64,000 bases of DNA from Magnolia sinica (GCF_029962835.1 NC_080583.1:806001-870000); one strand, 5' to 3'; positions 39,451-51,614 are shown, numbered from the stretch's first letter. A program made the numbers and translations. The notes: generated by a model from the letters alone, not told the origin.

Positions 39451-41165
39451 TTAAAAAAATATAAAAACCCATTATGCATTTGTTATATCCACACCGTCCA
39501 TCCATTCTGAGATATTACTTTAAGTCATTAGCCAAAGAATGAGACAGATAAAAATTTGTAGTGGACCCCGCCACAGAAAACAACGAGGGTGATTCCCACT
39601 GTTGAAACTATCCTAAGGTCCATTGGAATGTTTATTTGAAATCCAACTGGTTCAAAAGTTTTTTTTTTTTTTTTTTTTTTAAAACATGAAATAAGGAAAT
39701 ACACAAATATCAACTTTATCAAAAACTTTTGTGGCCTTTAGAAGTTTTTAATGGTGGGCATTACTGTCCCATTGTTTTCTGTGCTGGGGTCCACTAGAGC
39801 TTTGGATTTAACTCGTTCTTTGGACATTGCCCTAAAATGATATCTCCAAATGGATGGAAGGTGTGGATACAAAACATACATCATGGTGGGGTCTAAAATT
39901 GAGAGGTATATAAAGATCATTTTATGACTTGATCCCAAAAATGAAAAGTATATAAATCGATATCTTAGGTGCACCACACCATATGAAAACAATAGTGATT
40001 GGATATCCATCATTAAAATCCTCCTAAGGCCTATTGTACTGTTTATTTGACATCCAATATGTTGGTTAGGTCATACATGGCCAGATGAAGGGGAAAAATA
40101 AAAATCAGCTTGATCCAAAACTTTTATGGCCCCAAAATGTTTTTTAATGGTTGACGCTCATTCAACACTGTTTCCTGGAATGTGGTCCATTAAAGATTAG
40201 GATATATGTCATTTTTGGTCTCATACTGTAAGATGATCTTTAAAAATAGATAGACGACATGGATTAAACGCATACATCATGGTAGGGCTCATAGAGCACC
40301 AACCACCAGCCATTGGATGGTATTAGGGGGAGTAGTCAATCCGTTCCCCTTATTTGTAGTGTGGTCCACTTAATCTTTGGATATGATTCATTTTTTAGAT
40401 AATTCTCTAAAATTATCTCGAAAAATGGATGAACGGTGTGGGTTGATCCTAAATTTTCAGTAAATCCAAAGCTCAAGTGGACCATGCCACACCAAACAAT
40501 GTGGAATAATGATTTCTAGGTTGATACCTTCCTTAGGCCCACAGTAATGTTTATTTGCCCTCCAACCTGTTCATAATATCAAAAAGATGTGAATGAAGAA
40601 AAAACACAAATATTTACTCGACCCAAAACTTCTATGGCCTCCAAGAAATTTTCAATGGTAGAGGTTCAATCACACTATTTCTTATGGTGTGGTACACTTG
40701 AGCTTTGGATATGCTTTCTTTTGATTCTTCAGACCTCAAGTTATTTGTTAACATGGATGAACGGAGTGGATAAAATAAATAAATAACGGTGAACCCCATA
40801 GAGTTTACTCTGGTAAAGGAAACAAGTAACTCAAATGTAGTGGAGAAAGGTTTCCTTAAAACATTCATAATCATATATTGGGCTGCCTAATTGTGATTCA
40901 CATATCCAACCCACTCATTATGTGTGTCCCACTTGGATGAGGGGTCAGACCAAGTTTCAACCGCATTCAAAACTCATGTGGGCCCCACCAAGTACTTTTA
41001 TATTTTTTAGGATGCCTTCACATAGTTTTAAATGGTATGGCCCACTTGAGTTTCGTTTACCGATGATTTTTGAGATATCTTATAACCTAAAGGGACACAT
41101 CAAATCCACGGTGTTGATGTTCGACACACATCTTGATGGGGCCCACAAAACTTATTAACATCAAT
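38740..41165. repeat. MITE-derived block inside the CACTA element
   Basis: Dense in GTGGGGCCCAC, GGACGTCCACCGTTAA and GTGTGGTCCACTTGAG motifs typical of the inverted-repeat MITEs in this window. Two stretches, about 39060-39345 and 40860-41150, are diverged direct copies sharing CCACTTGGATGAGGGGTCA, CATGTCTTCACATG-like and GGTGTTGATGTT(T/C)GACACACA landmarks. Between them lie a TA microsatellite (39406-39445) and the right end of a GGGGGAGTAGTCAATCCG MITE (about 40330-40350). Exact element borders are blurred. No gene. Confidence 0.6.
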
Positions 41166-41569
41166 TCTTAGGTGCTCATGAGGTCAGTAAGTTGGGTCAC
41201 AATTTTAACAAGAATATTTGGACCATTTTACATGTCTAGTCCATTCACTCTATTTTACTGATCAATACTCTCAATTTGACTAGTTACTCGCCTCAATCAT
41301 GCTACATATGAGAAAGATATTGGGCATACAAGATTGATCAACAATTTCAGTGAAATTTGATTTAAACATCTGAAGTTATTTACTCTTTAATTTGAACTGA
41401 TTAGATTGTCCAAAAATGATTAAAGGTTCAATTAGTGGATGTGCCTAATAATTTAGTAATTTTATTTTTCACAAATAAATTTAACATTTTTTAAAAAAAA
41501 TGTATATGTTTTTTACTCTTTTAACTAAATATCATTTTCATTATAAATAAATTTAACATTTTTTTTTAC

Positions 41570-42140
41570 AAAATTTAGTTTTCTTTTTAAAAATATTTTT
41601 TTTAACAATTTGTCAATTTTTTTCACAATTTTGTTTAATTTTTTTAATTTTTTTTTTCAAAATATCATTTTTTTAATCTCACCTTTGTTATCTAACTTTT
41701 CAATTTTCTTGTCAAAATACAAAATTTAGTTTTCTTTTTAAAAAAATATATTTTTTTACAATTTGTCAATTTCTTCACAATTTTGTTTAATTTTTAAATT
41801 TTTTTTTTCAAAATATCATTTTTAAAATCTCACTTTTGTTATATAACTTTTTAATTTTTCTTGTCAAAATACAAAATCTAGTTTTCCTTTTTAAAATATA
41901 TATTTTTTTACAATTTGTCAATTTTTTCACAATTTTGTTTAATTTTTTAAAATTTCTTTCAAAATATCATTTTTTAAATCTCACTTTTGTTATATAACTT
42001 TTTAATTTTTCTTGTCAAAATACAAAATCTAGTTTTCTTTTTTTTAAAATATATTTTTTTTTGCAATTTGTTAATTTTTTCACAATTTTGTTTAATTTTT
42101 TAATTTTCTTTTTCAAAATACTATTTTTTTTATCGAATTT
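41570..42140. repeat. AT-rich tandem repeat, period about 151 bp
   Basis: Units start at about 41571, 41721, 41873 and 42023 with AAAAT(T/C)TAGTTTTC and run through ACAATTTGTCAATTT, CACAATTTTGTTTAATTTTT, CAAAATATCATTTTT and CTCACTTTTGTTATATAAC. There are nearly four copies, the last incomplete. The array lies just inside the right subterminal region of the CACTA element. Confidence 0.85.
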
Positions 42141-42354
42141 TATTTTTTTCAAAATTATCAACATTATTCAAAGTTCTTAATTTTTTTTTTTTCGAAATCT
42201 AGATTTTTATAAAATTACAATTTTTTTTTCAAAATTTAAACTTTTCTTAAACATTGTTAATTATTTTTCTAAGCTTTTCAACTAATTTTTTTTTTGAAAT
42301 TTATAATTTTTTTGGGCTTCTTAAATTTTGACTTGAGCATTAGGATAGCCTTTG

Positions 42355-42825
42355 ACAGGGCTATAAGACGGTCTAGGACCGTCTCTAATAAAGACTGTCT
42401 TTGACAGTCTCCAATAGAGACGGTTTAGGACCGTCTCTAATATAGACGGTCTTTGCCAGGACTATAAGACGGCTAAGGACCGTCTCTAATGGAGACGGTC
42501 TTTGACCGTCTCAGATTACAAGTAAAAGACGGCCAATGACCGTCTCTAATAGAGACGGCCAATGGCCGTCTCAGATGACCGCATATAAGACGGTCAAGGA
42601 CCGTCTCTAATGTGGACGGCCAATGACTGTCTCAAATGACCCATACAAGACGGTCAACGACCGTCTTAAATGATTTGTGGACGTTCAAATTTTTTAGACA
42701 ATATTAAGGACGGTCAGGGGCCGTCTAAAATTTTAGAGACGGTTTACAGCCGTCTCTAAAGTGTCTTTAAACCAAGCAATTTTAGAGACGGTCCAGAACC
42801 GTCTCTAAATCCGTCCTTTTTTTTC
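42355..42825. repeat. Right subterminal palindromic repeats of the CACTA element
   Basis: Units of the form AGACGGTC-x-GACCGTCT joined by CTAATAGAG or CAGATGAC spacers. The core GACGGTC/GACCGTC matches the left end, but the flanking bases differ (AGACGG here, AAGGACGG at the left). The two ends have diverged into distinct but compatible repeat sets. Confidence 0.85.
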
Positions 42826-43499
42826 ATTTTTCACGTAGTGGCCCATCTCTAGCCACGAAGGGGCAGTTCTGTGGACGGGCCCACTCCATCCTTTTTTCTC
42901 ATATTATTATTATTATAATGTATGTGCAAAAAAAAAAAAGAAAAAAAGAGGCAGATCGAGCATTAGATGCAAGAGTCTTATGTAGTGTGGTCCACTTGAG
43001 CGTTAGATTGGCCTTAAATTTTATTTTTTTTTATTATCATACTTTAAAATGATATGAGAAAATGAATAGAAGTCATGATAAAAAGATACATAGGTGGGCC
43101 CGCCCACAAACTGTCTGTTCATGGCTAGAGATCAGCGAGCGTGGCATGCAATCTGTTTTTGACCACAGTGTCGCTATAACCATGGGGCCCACCTTTATGT
43201 ATATATATAGTATATTCGCATGTCCATGTGAATTTTCAGCTCATTTTAGGGCATGAGCTCACAAATGAATCATCTCCAAATTACGGATGGACTATACCAA
43301 AGTAGTAGGGATTGATGCTCACCACTAAAAATTTCCTAGGGCCCACGTTGATGTTTATGTCCAATCATGAGGTTATAAAAATCGGAACCAAGGGAAAAAA
43401 AAAAAAAAATCAAATATCAAGATAAGAAGTTTTTAATGATCGAATCATAACTATTTCCTATGAACAATTATGAACCAACAGTAAGAAATATATATATTC

Positions 43500-43951
43500 T
43501 TTTTTATTTGAAGTTTTCTATGATCCACAACTACGCTAACATTGTGTTAATTTTAAATTGTTTATTTCAATGTGGTCCATTTATAATGAGTTTTCTCATC
43601 AAACATAAATAAATGAAATCAAATTAAAACTCCTTACATTTGAACGAGTTGGCTTTACTTCACAACAGATTAGTGGGCCCCACGTAAGATGTAGATGGTT
43701 AAAAAGTGGGGTCATTTGAATGTTTCTTCCTTCCTTCCTTGATTTTTTTTTATAACAGGGATGGATGATATTTTTTTATTCTATTCCTTCTTCTTTCTTC
43801 CTCATTCATCATTCTTACCTTTTTACTTTTTTTTTCTTCATTCCTTGATTTTCTTTATAGTTGTTTTTTAAGTTTATTATTATTATTATTATTTGGTATG
43901 AATGGTGAGAGTTTGTGAAATGAAAAAGGTTGTAAAAAAATACTGTAATAA

Positions 43952-44006
<55 letters not shown>

Positions 44007-45150
44007 ATAGAAGAATGTTGTAATCGATTAATGTGATGGATGTTGGAATGGATAATCATTGTAATGGAAGAATATTGAGATGGAAGTATGTTGTAATTGA
44101 TAAATGTTATATGGTGAATCATCGATATTTACTTTTGATCGCCCATATTTTCATTGTGTATAGTTGATATTCAGTGTAGTTTGTCAATATTTACTATGGA
44201 CCACTAATATTAAGAGTAGACCGCTGATATTTGCACTGTGGATTAATTGCAAATATTCTTTGTCGATTGTTAATCCCATGAAAATAGTCATGACTCTCTC
44301 GTTACATGTCCGATCTTATGTTCGTTGGAAAAATAATTTGATTAACTTTCAAATGAATTTGAAAATATTTCATTTGAATACTATTTTATTATCCAAATTT
44401 GGACCCAAAGTTCATTATTTACTGTAGATCGATATTCATTATAAGCCATCGATTTAACAAAAATAGTCATAACTCCTCGCAACATGTTCTATTTGGGTGA
44501 TCTTATACTTGTTGAAAAAATAATTTGATGATCTTTCAAATGTATTTAAAATAATCTCATTTGAACACCATTTGACTTTTCAAAAATAGGCCTAAAGTTC
44601 ATCCATGATCCATAGTGAATGATAAATTTTGCACTCACTTTTGGGCAGTCAAATGTGATCATTTTAAATCAATTTGAAATTTCATCAAATTACATTTTCA
44701 ATGAGTCAAGATCATCCAAATTAAATATATAATGAAGGAGTTATGACTATTTTCGTTAAATGTTGACCCATAATGAATATCAGCGATTCACAGTGAATGA
44801 TAAACTTTGGGCCCACTTTTGAAAAAATAAATAGTATTCAAATGAGATGACTCTATAACCATTCTAAAATTCATCAAATTACCTTTCTAACGAGTAAATT
44901 AGATATATAATTTAGTGGGGTGTGCCACGTTTTGATCACATTCACATCTTCTGTGGAGCCTAATGGGTTATTGTGAAGTAAATTTAACTCGTCCACATGT
45001 AAGGTGTTTTAATTTATTGTCATATGCTCAAATTTGGAGACAAAATTCATCACATATGGACCACACTGAAGGAAAAAAAATTAGAATTAACACGTAATGC
45101 TACTATAGTTGTTGTAAAAAAAAATTTGTGGGTTCACGACTATCCAATTA
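43500..45150. repeat. Long imperfect foldback repeat
   Basis: Outer arms are about 43500-43710 and 44940-45150. CATCTTACGTGGGGCCC... read on the minus strand of the left arm matches CATCTTCTGTGGAGCC... on the right arm, followed by GTTGTGAAGTAAA / ATTGTGAAGTAAA and AATTAACAC. An inner pair, ATAGTCATAACTCCT near 44463 and AGGAGTTATGACTAT near 44735, is also inverted. No transposase is seen. The breakpoint of the 6.29-kb tandem duplication (44206) lies between the arms. Confidence 0.65.
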
Positions 45151-45673
45151 GAATAAACTGATCAAATTAATCGATGAGTGTGCCAAATTTTAATTTTTAG
45201 TGAGGTCACATCCATTTTTAAAATGATAATTTTCTTTTCTAAGCAAGAGCTTATCGTACGAGTGGTAGTTGTGGTAGAGTGATATCTTAGTTCTTTAAAG
45301 AATGAAAAAATGATTTCAAGACTACAAAATCTTAAGTTTGATCCATATAAGCTCATGATATGGCCATCTAGACCTAAAACCCTTCTTAAAATAAAGGGAG
45401 TTATTTGATACTCTACCATGTAGGACGCATTGTACACATGCATTTCTTAATGGTACATGTGATATATATTAACTCATAGAAACCAACTAATCATGAACCC
45501 TATTGGTTGAACATTCCTAACCTCTGCTTAGTGGAAGTTTGTTTGTTGAAATTGAACCCTTGGATGTATTTTCATTATTGGACTGTCCAATAAATCTTAA
45601 ATAATCTGATAGTTATATAACTCAATAGAAAATTAATTTTCTGTTCGTTCGTATTCATGTTGGTAACTATAAT

Positions 45674-45811
45674 ACACCCAAATCCATAGCTCAATTGGCA
45701 GACTGACTGGAGATACCTCATTTCAACACTTGAGGTCTTGGCATCGATCCCTAGCAGGGGTGGCTAACATGGAGTGTGTGTACTAACAAGCTAACCGAAA
45801 AATAAAATAAA
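45674..45811 (+). mobile_element. SINE, tRNA-derived
   Basis: The body begins ACACCCAAATCCATAGCTCA, with box-A-like ATAGCTCAATTGG and box-B-like GGCATCGATCCC, and ends in an A/T-rich tail. It is flanked by a perfect 17-base target repeat, ATGTTGGTAACTATAAT (45657-45673 and 45812-45828). It has the same family consensus as the exon insertion at 13452. Confidence 0.92.
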
Positions 45812-46219
45812 ATGTTGGTAACTATAATTTAGATGGTTAATCTTGGATTATTTATATTCCATACATGCAGCTTCTCAGTAATTTCTATCTGCCCGCGTAT
45901 TATCCATTCTAGTGTGTCAGAGTATCAGAATATTTCTCTTAAAATACTAGCCTTTCTCTGTTTGAGCTGTCTAGTATTTTGGAACCTTTCATGAATTAGA
46001 CAAAGACCGGTAACTTCCACAATATTTCCCAGCCGGTTGAGATCGTGGGTCCTACTGTGGATGAGACCACAGTGGAAAAGCATGCTGATTGGGTATTCCT
46101 AACCATCTGATGGTCCAATGAGTTTGTATTAAACCATTGATTGGAGTCCCATTTAATGGGCAATTTGAATCACATGAATGGTGTGATATCTTTCACATGG
46201 GACATGCATATTGGATGCT

Positions 46220-47060
46220 CCGCCAGAGGGAAGCGGACTGCGTCCTGCACCTGCATGGACAGAAATCGGTTCAGGCAGGGGCTCTGTGGTGTCCACCATG
46301 ATGTATGGATTTTATCCACGCTGGTCATCCATTCTTCATCTGGTGTGGTCCACTTGAGCCTTGGAACTGCCTCATTTTTGAGCTCACGCACTAAAAAAAT
46401 CTATAAAAATAAATGAACGGTGTAGATAAGACCTGTGACGTAGATTGGGTACTACCCCACCAGGACCTAGCTAGAGACAACGGTCCTGCAGGGTCTCAGT
46501 GGGGCCCAACGTGCTGTATATGTTTCATCCAGGCTGTCCATCTATTTTTGCAGATCATTTTAGGCATGAGCTAAAAAAGGAACTAGACCTGAGGCTCAAG
46601 TGGACCACCCCACAGGAAGCAGTGGTAACAATGATGCCCACCGTTACGACTGTCCAAGGGTCCACCGTGACATTTTTTTGCCATCCAACCTGTTCGTAAG
46701 GTCAGAAAGACCTGGATGAAGGGAAAGCATAAATATTAGCTTGATCCAAAAACTTCTATTACCCTCGAGAAGTTTTCAACAGTAGGCATTCAATCCACAC
46801 TGCTTCCTGTGGTGTGGTCCACTTGAGCATCTAATCTGCCTAAGTTAGGGCTCATGCTCTAAAATTATCTGTCAAAAACTGAATGGACGGCATGGATAAA
46901 ACACATACATCACGGTGGGCCCCATAGAGCCCCTGCCAAAACGGGTTGGGCAGTACCCCAATCCACCTCCTAAAACCCATACATTACTGTGGGCCCCACA
47001 GAGACCCTGCCTGGACGGCTCCCCTACCAGAGAGAGTATTACGTAGTCTTCTTCAAGCGG
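46220..47060. mobile_element. Mosaic of nested GTGGGGCCCAC-type MITEs
   Basis: At least two elements overlap. One has arms GGCAGGGGCTCTGTGG near 46275 and CCATAGAGCCCCTGCC near 46921. Inside it, another stretch starts near 46490 with GGTCTCAGTGGGGCCCAACG. A third inverted end, CTGTGGGCCCCACAGAGACC, lies at 46989. Internal GTGTGGTCCACTTGAGC blocks recur. No gene. Borders are approximate. Confidence 0.55.
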
Positions 47061-48794
47061 CGCTAGCATACCTCTGGCTAGGTGAAGAACCACGTGCGTG
47101 GAACTTTCAAGAGATCCATCCCGTCCAATGGGTACACCGCCTCATCTTCATATTAGAACCAAAAATCATGACCATCCAAAGTTCAGGTAGGCCACATCGT
47201 AGAAAGATTTGTAATCGGACGGTTACCATTTGTTTTTTGTATGGCCCACTGTAGTGTTTACATGCCATCAATATCCATTCATCTGATTTTCCTCATTAAG
47301 ATGAAAGGATTAAAGAAAAATCAAAGAATTTCAGAACTCACGTGGCCCATACTGCATGAATTTAAAGTTATCCGGTAATTTTGGGAATGGTCCACATGGT
47401 TTTTGAATCAAGCCTTATCTTTGGGTGGGGAATCCTACTGTTTTGGATAGAAAGTATCAAATCCATGATTTGGCAGTATTTATGGCAATTTAACAGCATT
47501 TATTTCTAATGGATATACGTTATATTGCTTTTAAGCAACTTTTCTCCTTTTTACTATATGTAGGGATTTGGATATATCTCCCCAAACGGCCCCTTTGTTC
47601 ACGGATCTACTACTAATAAAATAGCTATTCTCGACCAACTGCTTTGTTTTAGACAATGGTCCGCTTACCCTAAGAGATACGAATGGACGGTTTGGATCTC
47701 ATTCATGTGAGCCACATTCTCGGATAGGAATTGCCTGCGGCAAAGATCCTATGATCAAAAGCTATGCGAGACACATGGAGATGCTTGTGAAAAAATCCAT
47801 TCCGTCCATCAGTTTCTCAAGATCAAGATCTCAATGAAATGGGAATTCAAAAATCAGTTAGATTAAAAACTCAGGTGGGCCACACCACACGAAATAATGC
47901 AAACTAAAACTTCCACCGTTGAAAACTTGCTAGAGCTGATCATGATGTGGATTTGTCACGGGTTTATCTGTGAGCCCCTTTGCAGGCACGTAAAAGCCCT
48001 GCCTTGGGCAATTATCTTACAAACGAAATAAAAAGGAATAAAAGCTTTATATAATTTCTCTTTTTAATAAAGGAGATACACTTATGTAGGTATGATTATG
48101 GATTTATTTAAACTATAATTATATTTTATTTATACCAACCAAAGATGATTATGATATTCTAATTTTGAGTAATAAGAAACTATTTATAATAAAAAAAAAT
48201 TTTGAATTATAAAAATCTATTTATAATTAATTTTTGTATGGTTACAAGTCTTTTTCTATTAAACAGTGAGAATTGTGTCCAATGTAGAAAGTGCTTACAA
48301 AAACTTGGACACTGGTTGCGTGGTAATTCGAGTATATCTCAAAAACGAAGTATATCCAAAACAAGGGCTTTATCCCAAAAAAGTATATCCAAATCTCAAG
48401 TGGACCTCATCGCATGGACAGTGTCATTTGAAATTCGGCTGTCAGAAAATTTCTCCGCTTTGGATCAATCTATAATTTATGTTTTTCCGGTGAAAGTCAT
48501 TATTCCCGCTGTTTCGTATAGTGTGTCACACTTGAGCTTTGGGCATTCTTCAATTATCGGCTCAACCACTAAACTGCGCTGGAAAAACAGATGGACAGCA
48601 TGGATAACCCACACACATTCATGGTAGGCCCAACTGAGTTTACTGAGTAACTTAGTACGCAATCCGATTTGAAAAAAGTTAAAAGAGAATAACCTGTTTC
48701 AAAAAACGTTAAAGAGATTAACCTAGTTAAACCAAACAGGACTCTTAGAGATTAACCTAGTTAATCTAAAATTTACTTGCACTAGGGAATCATG

Positions 48795-48860
48795 CAAGAC
48801 CTCGGTGTTGAAACGTGGTATCTTTAAGTCAGTCCACCACCTTAGCTATAGATCAGTGCC
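48795..48860 (-). mobile_element. SINE remnant
   Basis: On the minus strand this reads a degenerate form of the SINE 5' half: TAGCTAAGGTGGTGGACTGA, then TACCACGTTTCAACACCGAG. No tail or target repeat is distinct, so it is an old copy. Confidence 0.5.
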
Positions 48861-49666
48861 TGAGTTAGAGTTTGATGATGTAGTTATTGCGAGGGAGAAC
48901 GTGATCGACCTCATCACGTTCATCCCTTCGTGACCTACCGTTCATATTATCATATACGTGTGATATAAGGCCGTAAATGCGGTGCATCTGATGGTCCGCT
49001 TCTTAGCCATTATTTATTTAGCTGTCTATTTCAATCCTTGATTTCACCGGAAATTATGTAAAGGAAAATATAAATTTATTCAAGGAGATTAAAAAACTCA
49101 AGATAATCGTCCAAGTTTAAATATTAAATAACATTACTTACATTTATTTGTGTATACAAGATTTTAGTAAAAAAAAAAACATGATGAACGGTTTAGATTT
49201 ATCTCTCGTGCCCCATGTCAACGTAGGTGAAAGCGAACATGGACAAAGGGTGCAATAGCTCATTTTCCCATTTCGCTACTCTCTATCATTGAGTAGCTAA
49301 TAATAAACGAAAAGGTCTAAAGTTCAACTAGCTGGACCATAAGGTACAGTACATCCAACGGTTAGTGAATATAAAATCCAATCCGTCTAATAGGTTGGAA
49401 CCACCATCAGGATCATCCATTACAAAATTCAGTTCTTTCCACTTATCAGATGCGCCATACCATTAAAAAAAAAAATGCAAGCGTTCGTAGCAATCCATTG
49501 TACGTGTTAGATCTCATACATACATCAACGGATGAAATTTATCCACTTGGTGGACCATAACTTTAGTAAAACCGAAACTATCTCATAATAAAACCAAGTA
49601 AAACATGCAAAGGGCACGTAAGTGTCCAAACTTCACAAGAAAATGACTAAAATACGGTCTCAGCAA

Positions 49667-51495
49667 TCACGGCTGAGCTGGACCGTGGCCCTGACCATTG
49701 CTAGCTAACTGCAACTGGCCTTGGTTTTCTCCCTTCCCTTTCTTCGCCCATCTCGATTCTTCAAACAGAACAGACATATCTTCCAGCGACTGCCCTCGAG
49801 TCTCCGGCAAGAACGTGTAGAAGAAGATCCAACCAGCGGCAGCGATTCCTGCGTAGAGGAAGAAAGCCCCACCGATTGTAATCGCTTTGTAGAGAGAAAT
49901 GAAAGTCATGGTAAGAACACCGCTCGTTGTACGGTTCAAAGCAACCCCAATACTAGCACCCTGGGCTCGTAGCCTTAAAGGGAAGATCTCAGAGCTGTAG
50001 ACCCATGTGATGGGTCCTAGCCCAATCGAGAAGAAAGAAACGAAAGCAAGGACCATGACGATACAAACGACGATGGCTCCTGTGATTTTTTTATCTGGAT
50101 AATGATCGATGATTGTCAATCCCGTAGCGAGGGTAAGGAGAGATAAGACAATGCCTCCACTGCTGAAGAGTAAGAGAGGCCGTCTACCGATCCTGTCCAC
50201 GAGAAATGTTGCAATCAAGATAGTCACCGTTTTAACAAATCCAACGGCTACGGTTACACCCAGAAGTGGGTCAGTGCCGTTAATTCCAGCTTTCTGGAAA
50301 ATGCGTGGGCTGTAGAGAACTACTGCATCGATGCCGGATGCTTGTTGGAAGAAATGGATTCCAATTGCAGCGATGAAGACACGACGGACAGCTGGGGTTG
50401 GGTGAATTAGTAGTTCTTTCCACACACCTTCTCCATGGCTATTTTTTTGTACCTGAACAAAATCATCATTGCAATTCTGTGGTATTCCCACCGCTTCTTT
50501 GATATCAGCGATTCGGCTTTCGGCCTCTTCTTTAGAATCTGAGGTCTTGTAGAGTACTCGTTTTGCTTCTCCAAGACGGCCTTGCATCACCAGCCAGCGT
50601 GGAGATTCGGGCATGGCTAAGACTCCGACGGCTAGGAAGACGGACGGTATTGCACCGACACCAAGCATCAGTCGCCAGCCTAGATGTAAGGAGAGCTTGG
50701 AGAAGGCGTAGTTGGATACGTATCCGAACATGATACCGGCGTTGATGAAGACTTCAGGGAAGGAAGTGAGGAAGCCCCGAGAGGAGGCGGGAGAGACTTC
50801 GGCGGTGTAGACGGGAGCTATCATGAGTGCGTAGCCTACTCCAATCCCAGCCACGAATCTACCCACCATTAGAAAAGCGTAATTCGTTGAGAAGCCCATC
50901 AGTAGAGCGCCGGCGAAGAAGATTGCCCCGGCGAGGATGATTGTGTAACGGCGGCCTATCCAATCGGATGTTCTTCCTGCGAGCGCCGACCCAAATAGAC
51001 AGTAGAGATTGAGAATACCGACGAGTACTTCGACCTGCACGTCGCTGATTTTTAGATCTTTTTTTATAAAGATAACTGCTCCACTCATCACTCCAATATC
51101 TATATAGAAAACAAAAACAAGATAATCAGAATCCCGTTTAGCTGTAGTCATGAGAAAAAAAAAAAAAACAATTCGGTTTTTTAGAATTTCAACTCTAAGT
51201 AGAATCCCCAAAAAATCAGGAAATGCAAATCAAAATCAAAAGAGCCCCAGTTCGCGAGAGAGATCTAAAGCCTTTAAACTCTTAAAAGACAAAAACCCAA
51301 TTCTCTTCTATAACCAAACATCTTCTAAAGAAAGAAATTCTTACCATAACCCAAGAGAATTGAAGTCATGGAAGCGATCATGGCGCAAGCGAAAGCGTAT
51401 TTGTTCCTCTTCTTCTTCTCCGGCTTCACCATTGTAGGATCAGAGATCCAAGAAGCGTCGGATTCCACACTCTTTTCGATCTTTTTATCTGCCAT
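49667..51495 (-). CDS. Polyol/monosaccharide transporter (MFS sugar porter)
   Basis: Two exons: 51495-51345 (starts MADKKIEKSVESDASWISDP) and 51099-49667, with a 245-bp GT-AG intron (51344-51100). Splicing restores the family motif LLGYDIGVMSGA across the junction and gives 527 residues, normal for plant PLT-type carriers. Visible motifs are GRTSDWIGRR (about 92-101), PESPRWL (about 214-220), FFQQASGIDAVVLYSPRIF, DRIGRRPLLL, SSEIFPLRLRAQG and the C-terminal PETRGQSLEDM. Twelve membrane segments are expected. The family carries out H+-coupled uptake of polyols, cyclitols or hexoses, usually at the plasma membrane; the exact substrate cannot be read from sequence. The start is chosen because exon 1 begins with the usual charged leader and is preceded by stops and a TATA box. 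It has a dead paralogue at 13204-20086. Confidence 0.95.
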
Positions 51496-51614
51496 TTCTC
51501 TCTAAAAAGCTCTAAAGAGAAACAGAGATAAGAAATTAAGGAAGAAATCTTTTTTCACAGCTTACAAAGGGAATTCAAGTAACTATGGCCAGTGTTTGGG
51601 AGAGGGTTGTAGAG

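Larger units (their letters stand above)
31369..42840. mobile_element. CACTA (En/Spm) transposon, complete ends, 11.47 kb
   Basis: The left end is CACTACACCAAAACTGC and the right end inverted is CACTACGTGAAAAATG; both continue into an A-run and GGACGG. The 3-base target repeat GCC (31366-31368 and 42841-42843) is typical of CACTA elements. The unit A empty site has GCC once, so both ends are proven by comparison. Subterminal palindromic repeats flank both ends. Inside I could find no TNP2-type transposase or TNPA-like gene. Open frames are short, with the longest (36525-37013, 162 residues) unrecognised. It is therefore probably non-autonomous, or a carrier of captured non-coding sequence and nested MITEs. 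The left half looks intron-like; the right half is MITE-derived and AT-rich. Confidence 0.93.
26445..44206. repeat. 6.29-kb tandem duplication, unit B (split by CACTA)
   Basis: Unit B is 26445-31368 plus 42844-44206, together 6,287 bp against 6,286 bp for unit A. It contains partners of every feature in unit A: 220-bp repeats (about 26657-27097), TA tract (27457-27531), hAT-like MITE, two further MITEs (29512-30112 and 30256-30630), GT tract (43953-44001) and the left foldback arm. Its right edge runs on into TAAGAGTAGACC, the other half of the foldback. That makes unit B's right flank the ancestral context and unit A's right edge the new junction. No gene is seen. Confidence 0.95.
47220..51600 (-). 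repeat. Paralogous segment, right copy, with intact transporter
   Basis: Direct-orientation partner of 10360-20196. It lacks the MITE, SINE and LTR insertions of the left copy. It has its own extra repeats between 48180 and 48900, including a GTGGGCC-type fragment (about 48310-48640) and a reversed SINE remnant. Colinearity through the whole transporter gene and about 2.4 kb of its 3' flank shows one segmental event rather than a processed copy, since the intron is kept. Confidence 0.85.
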
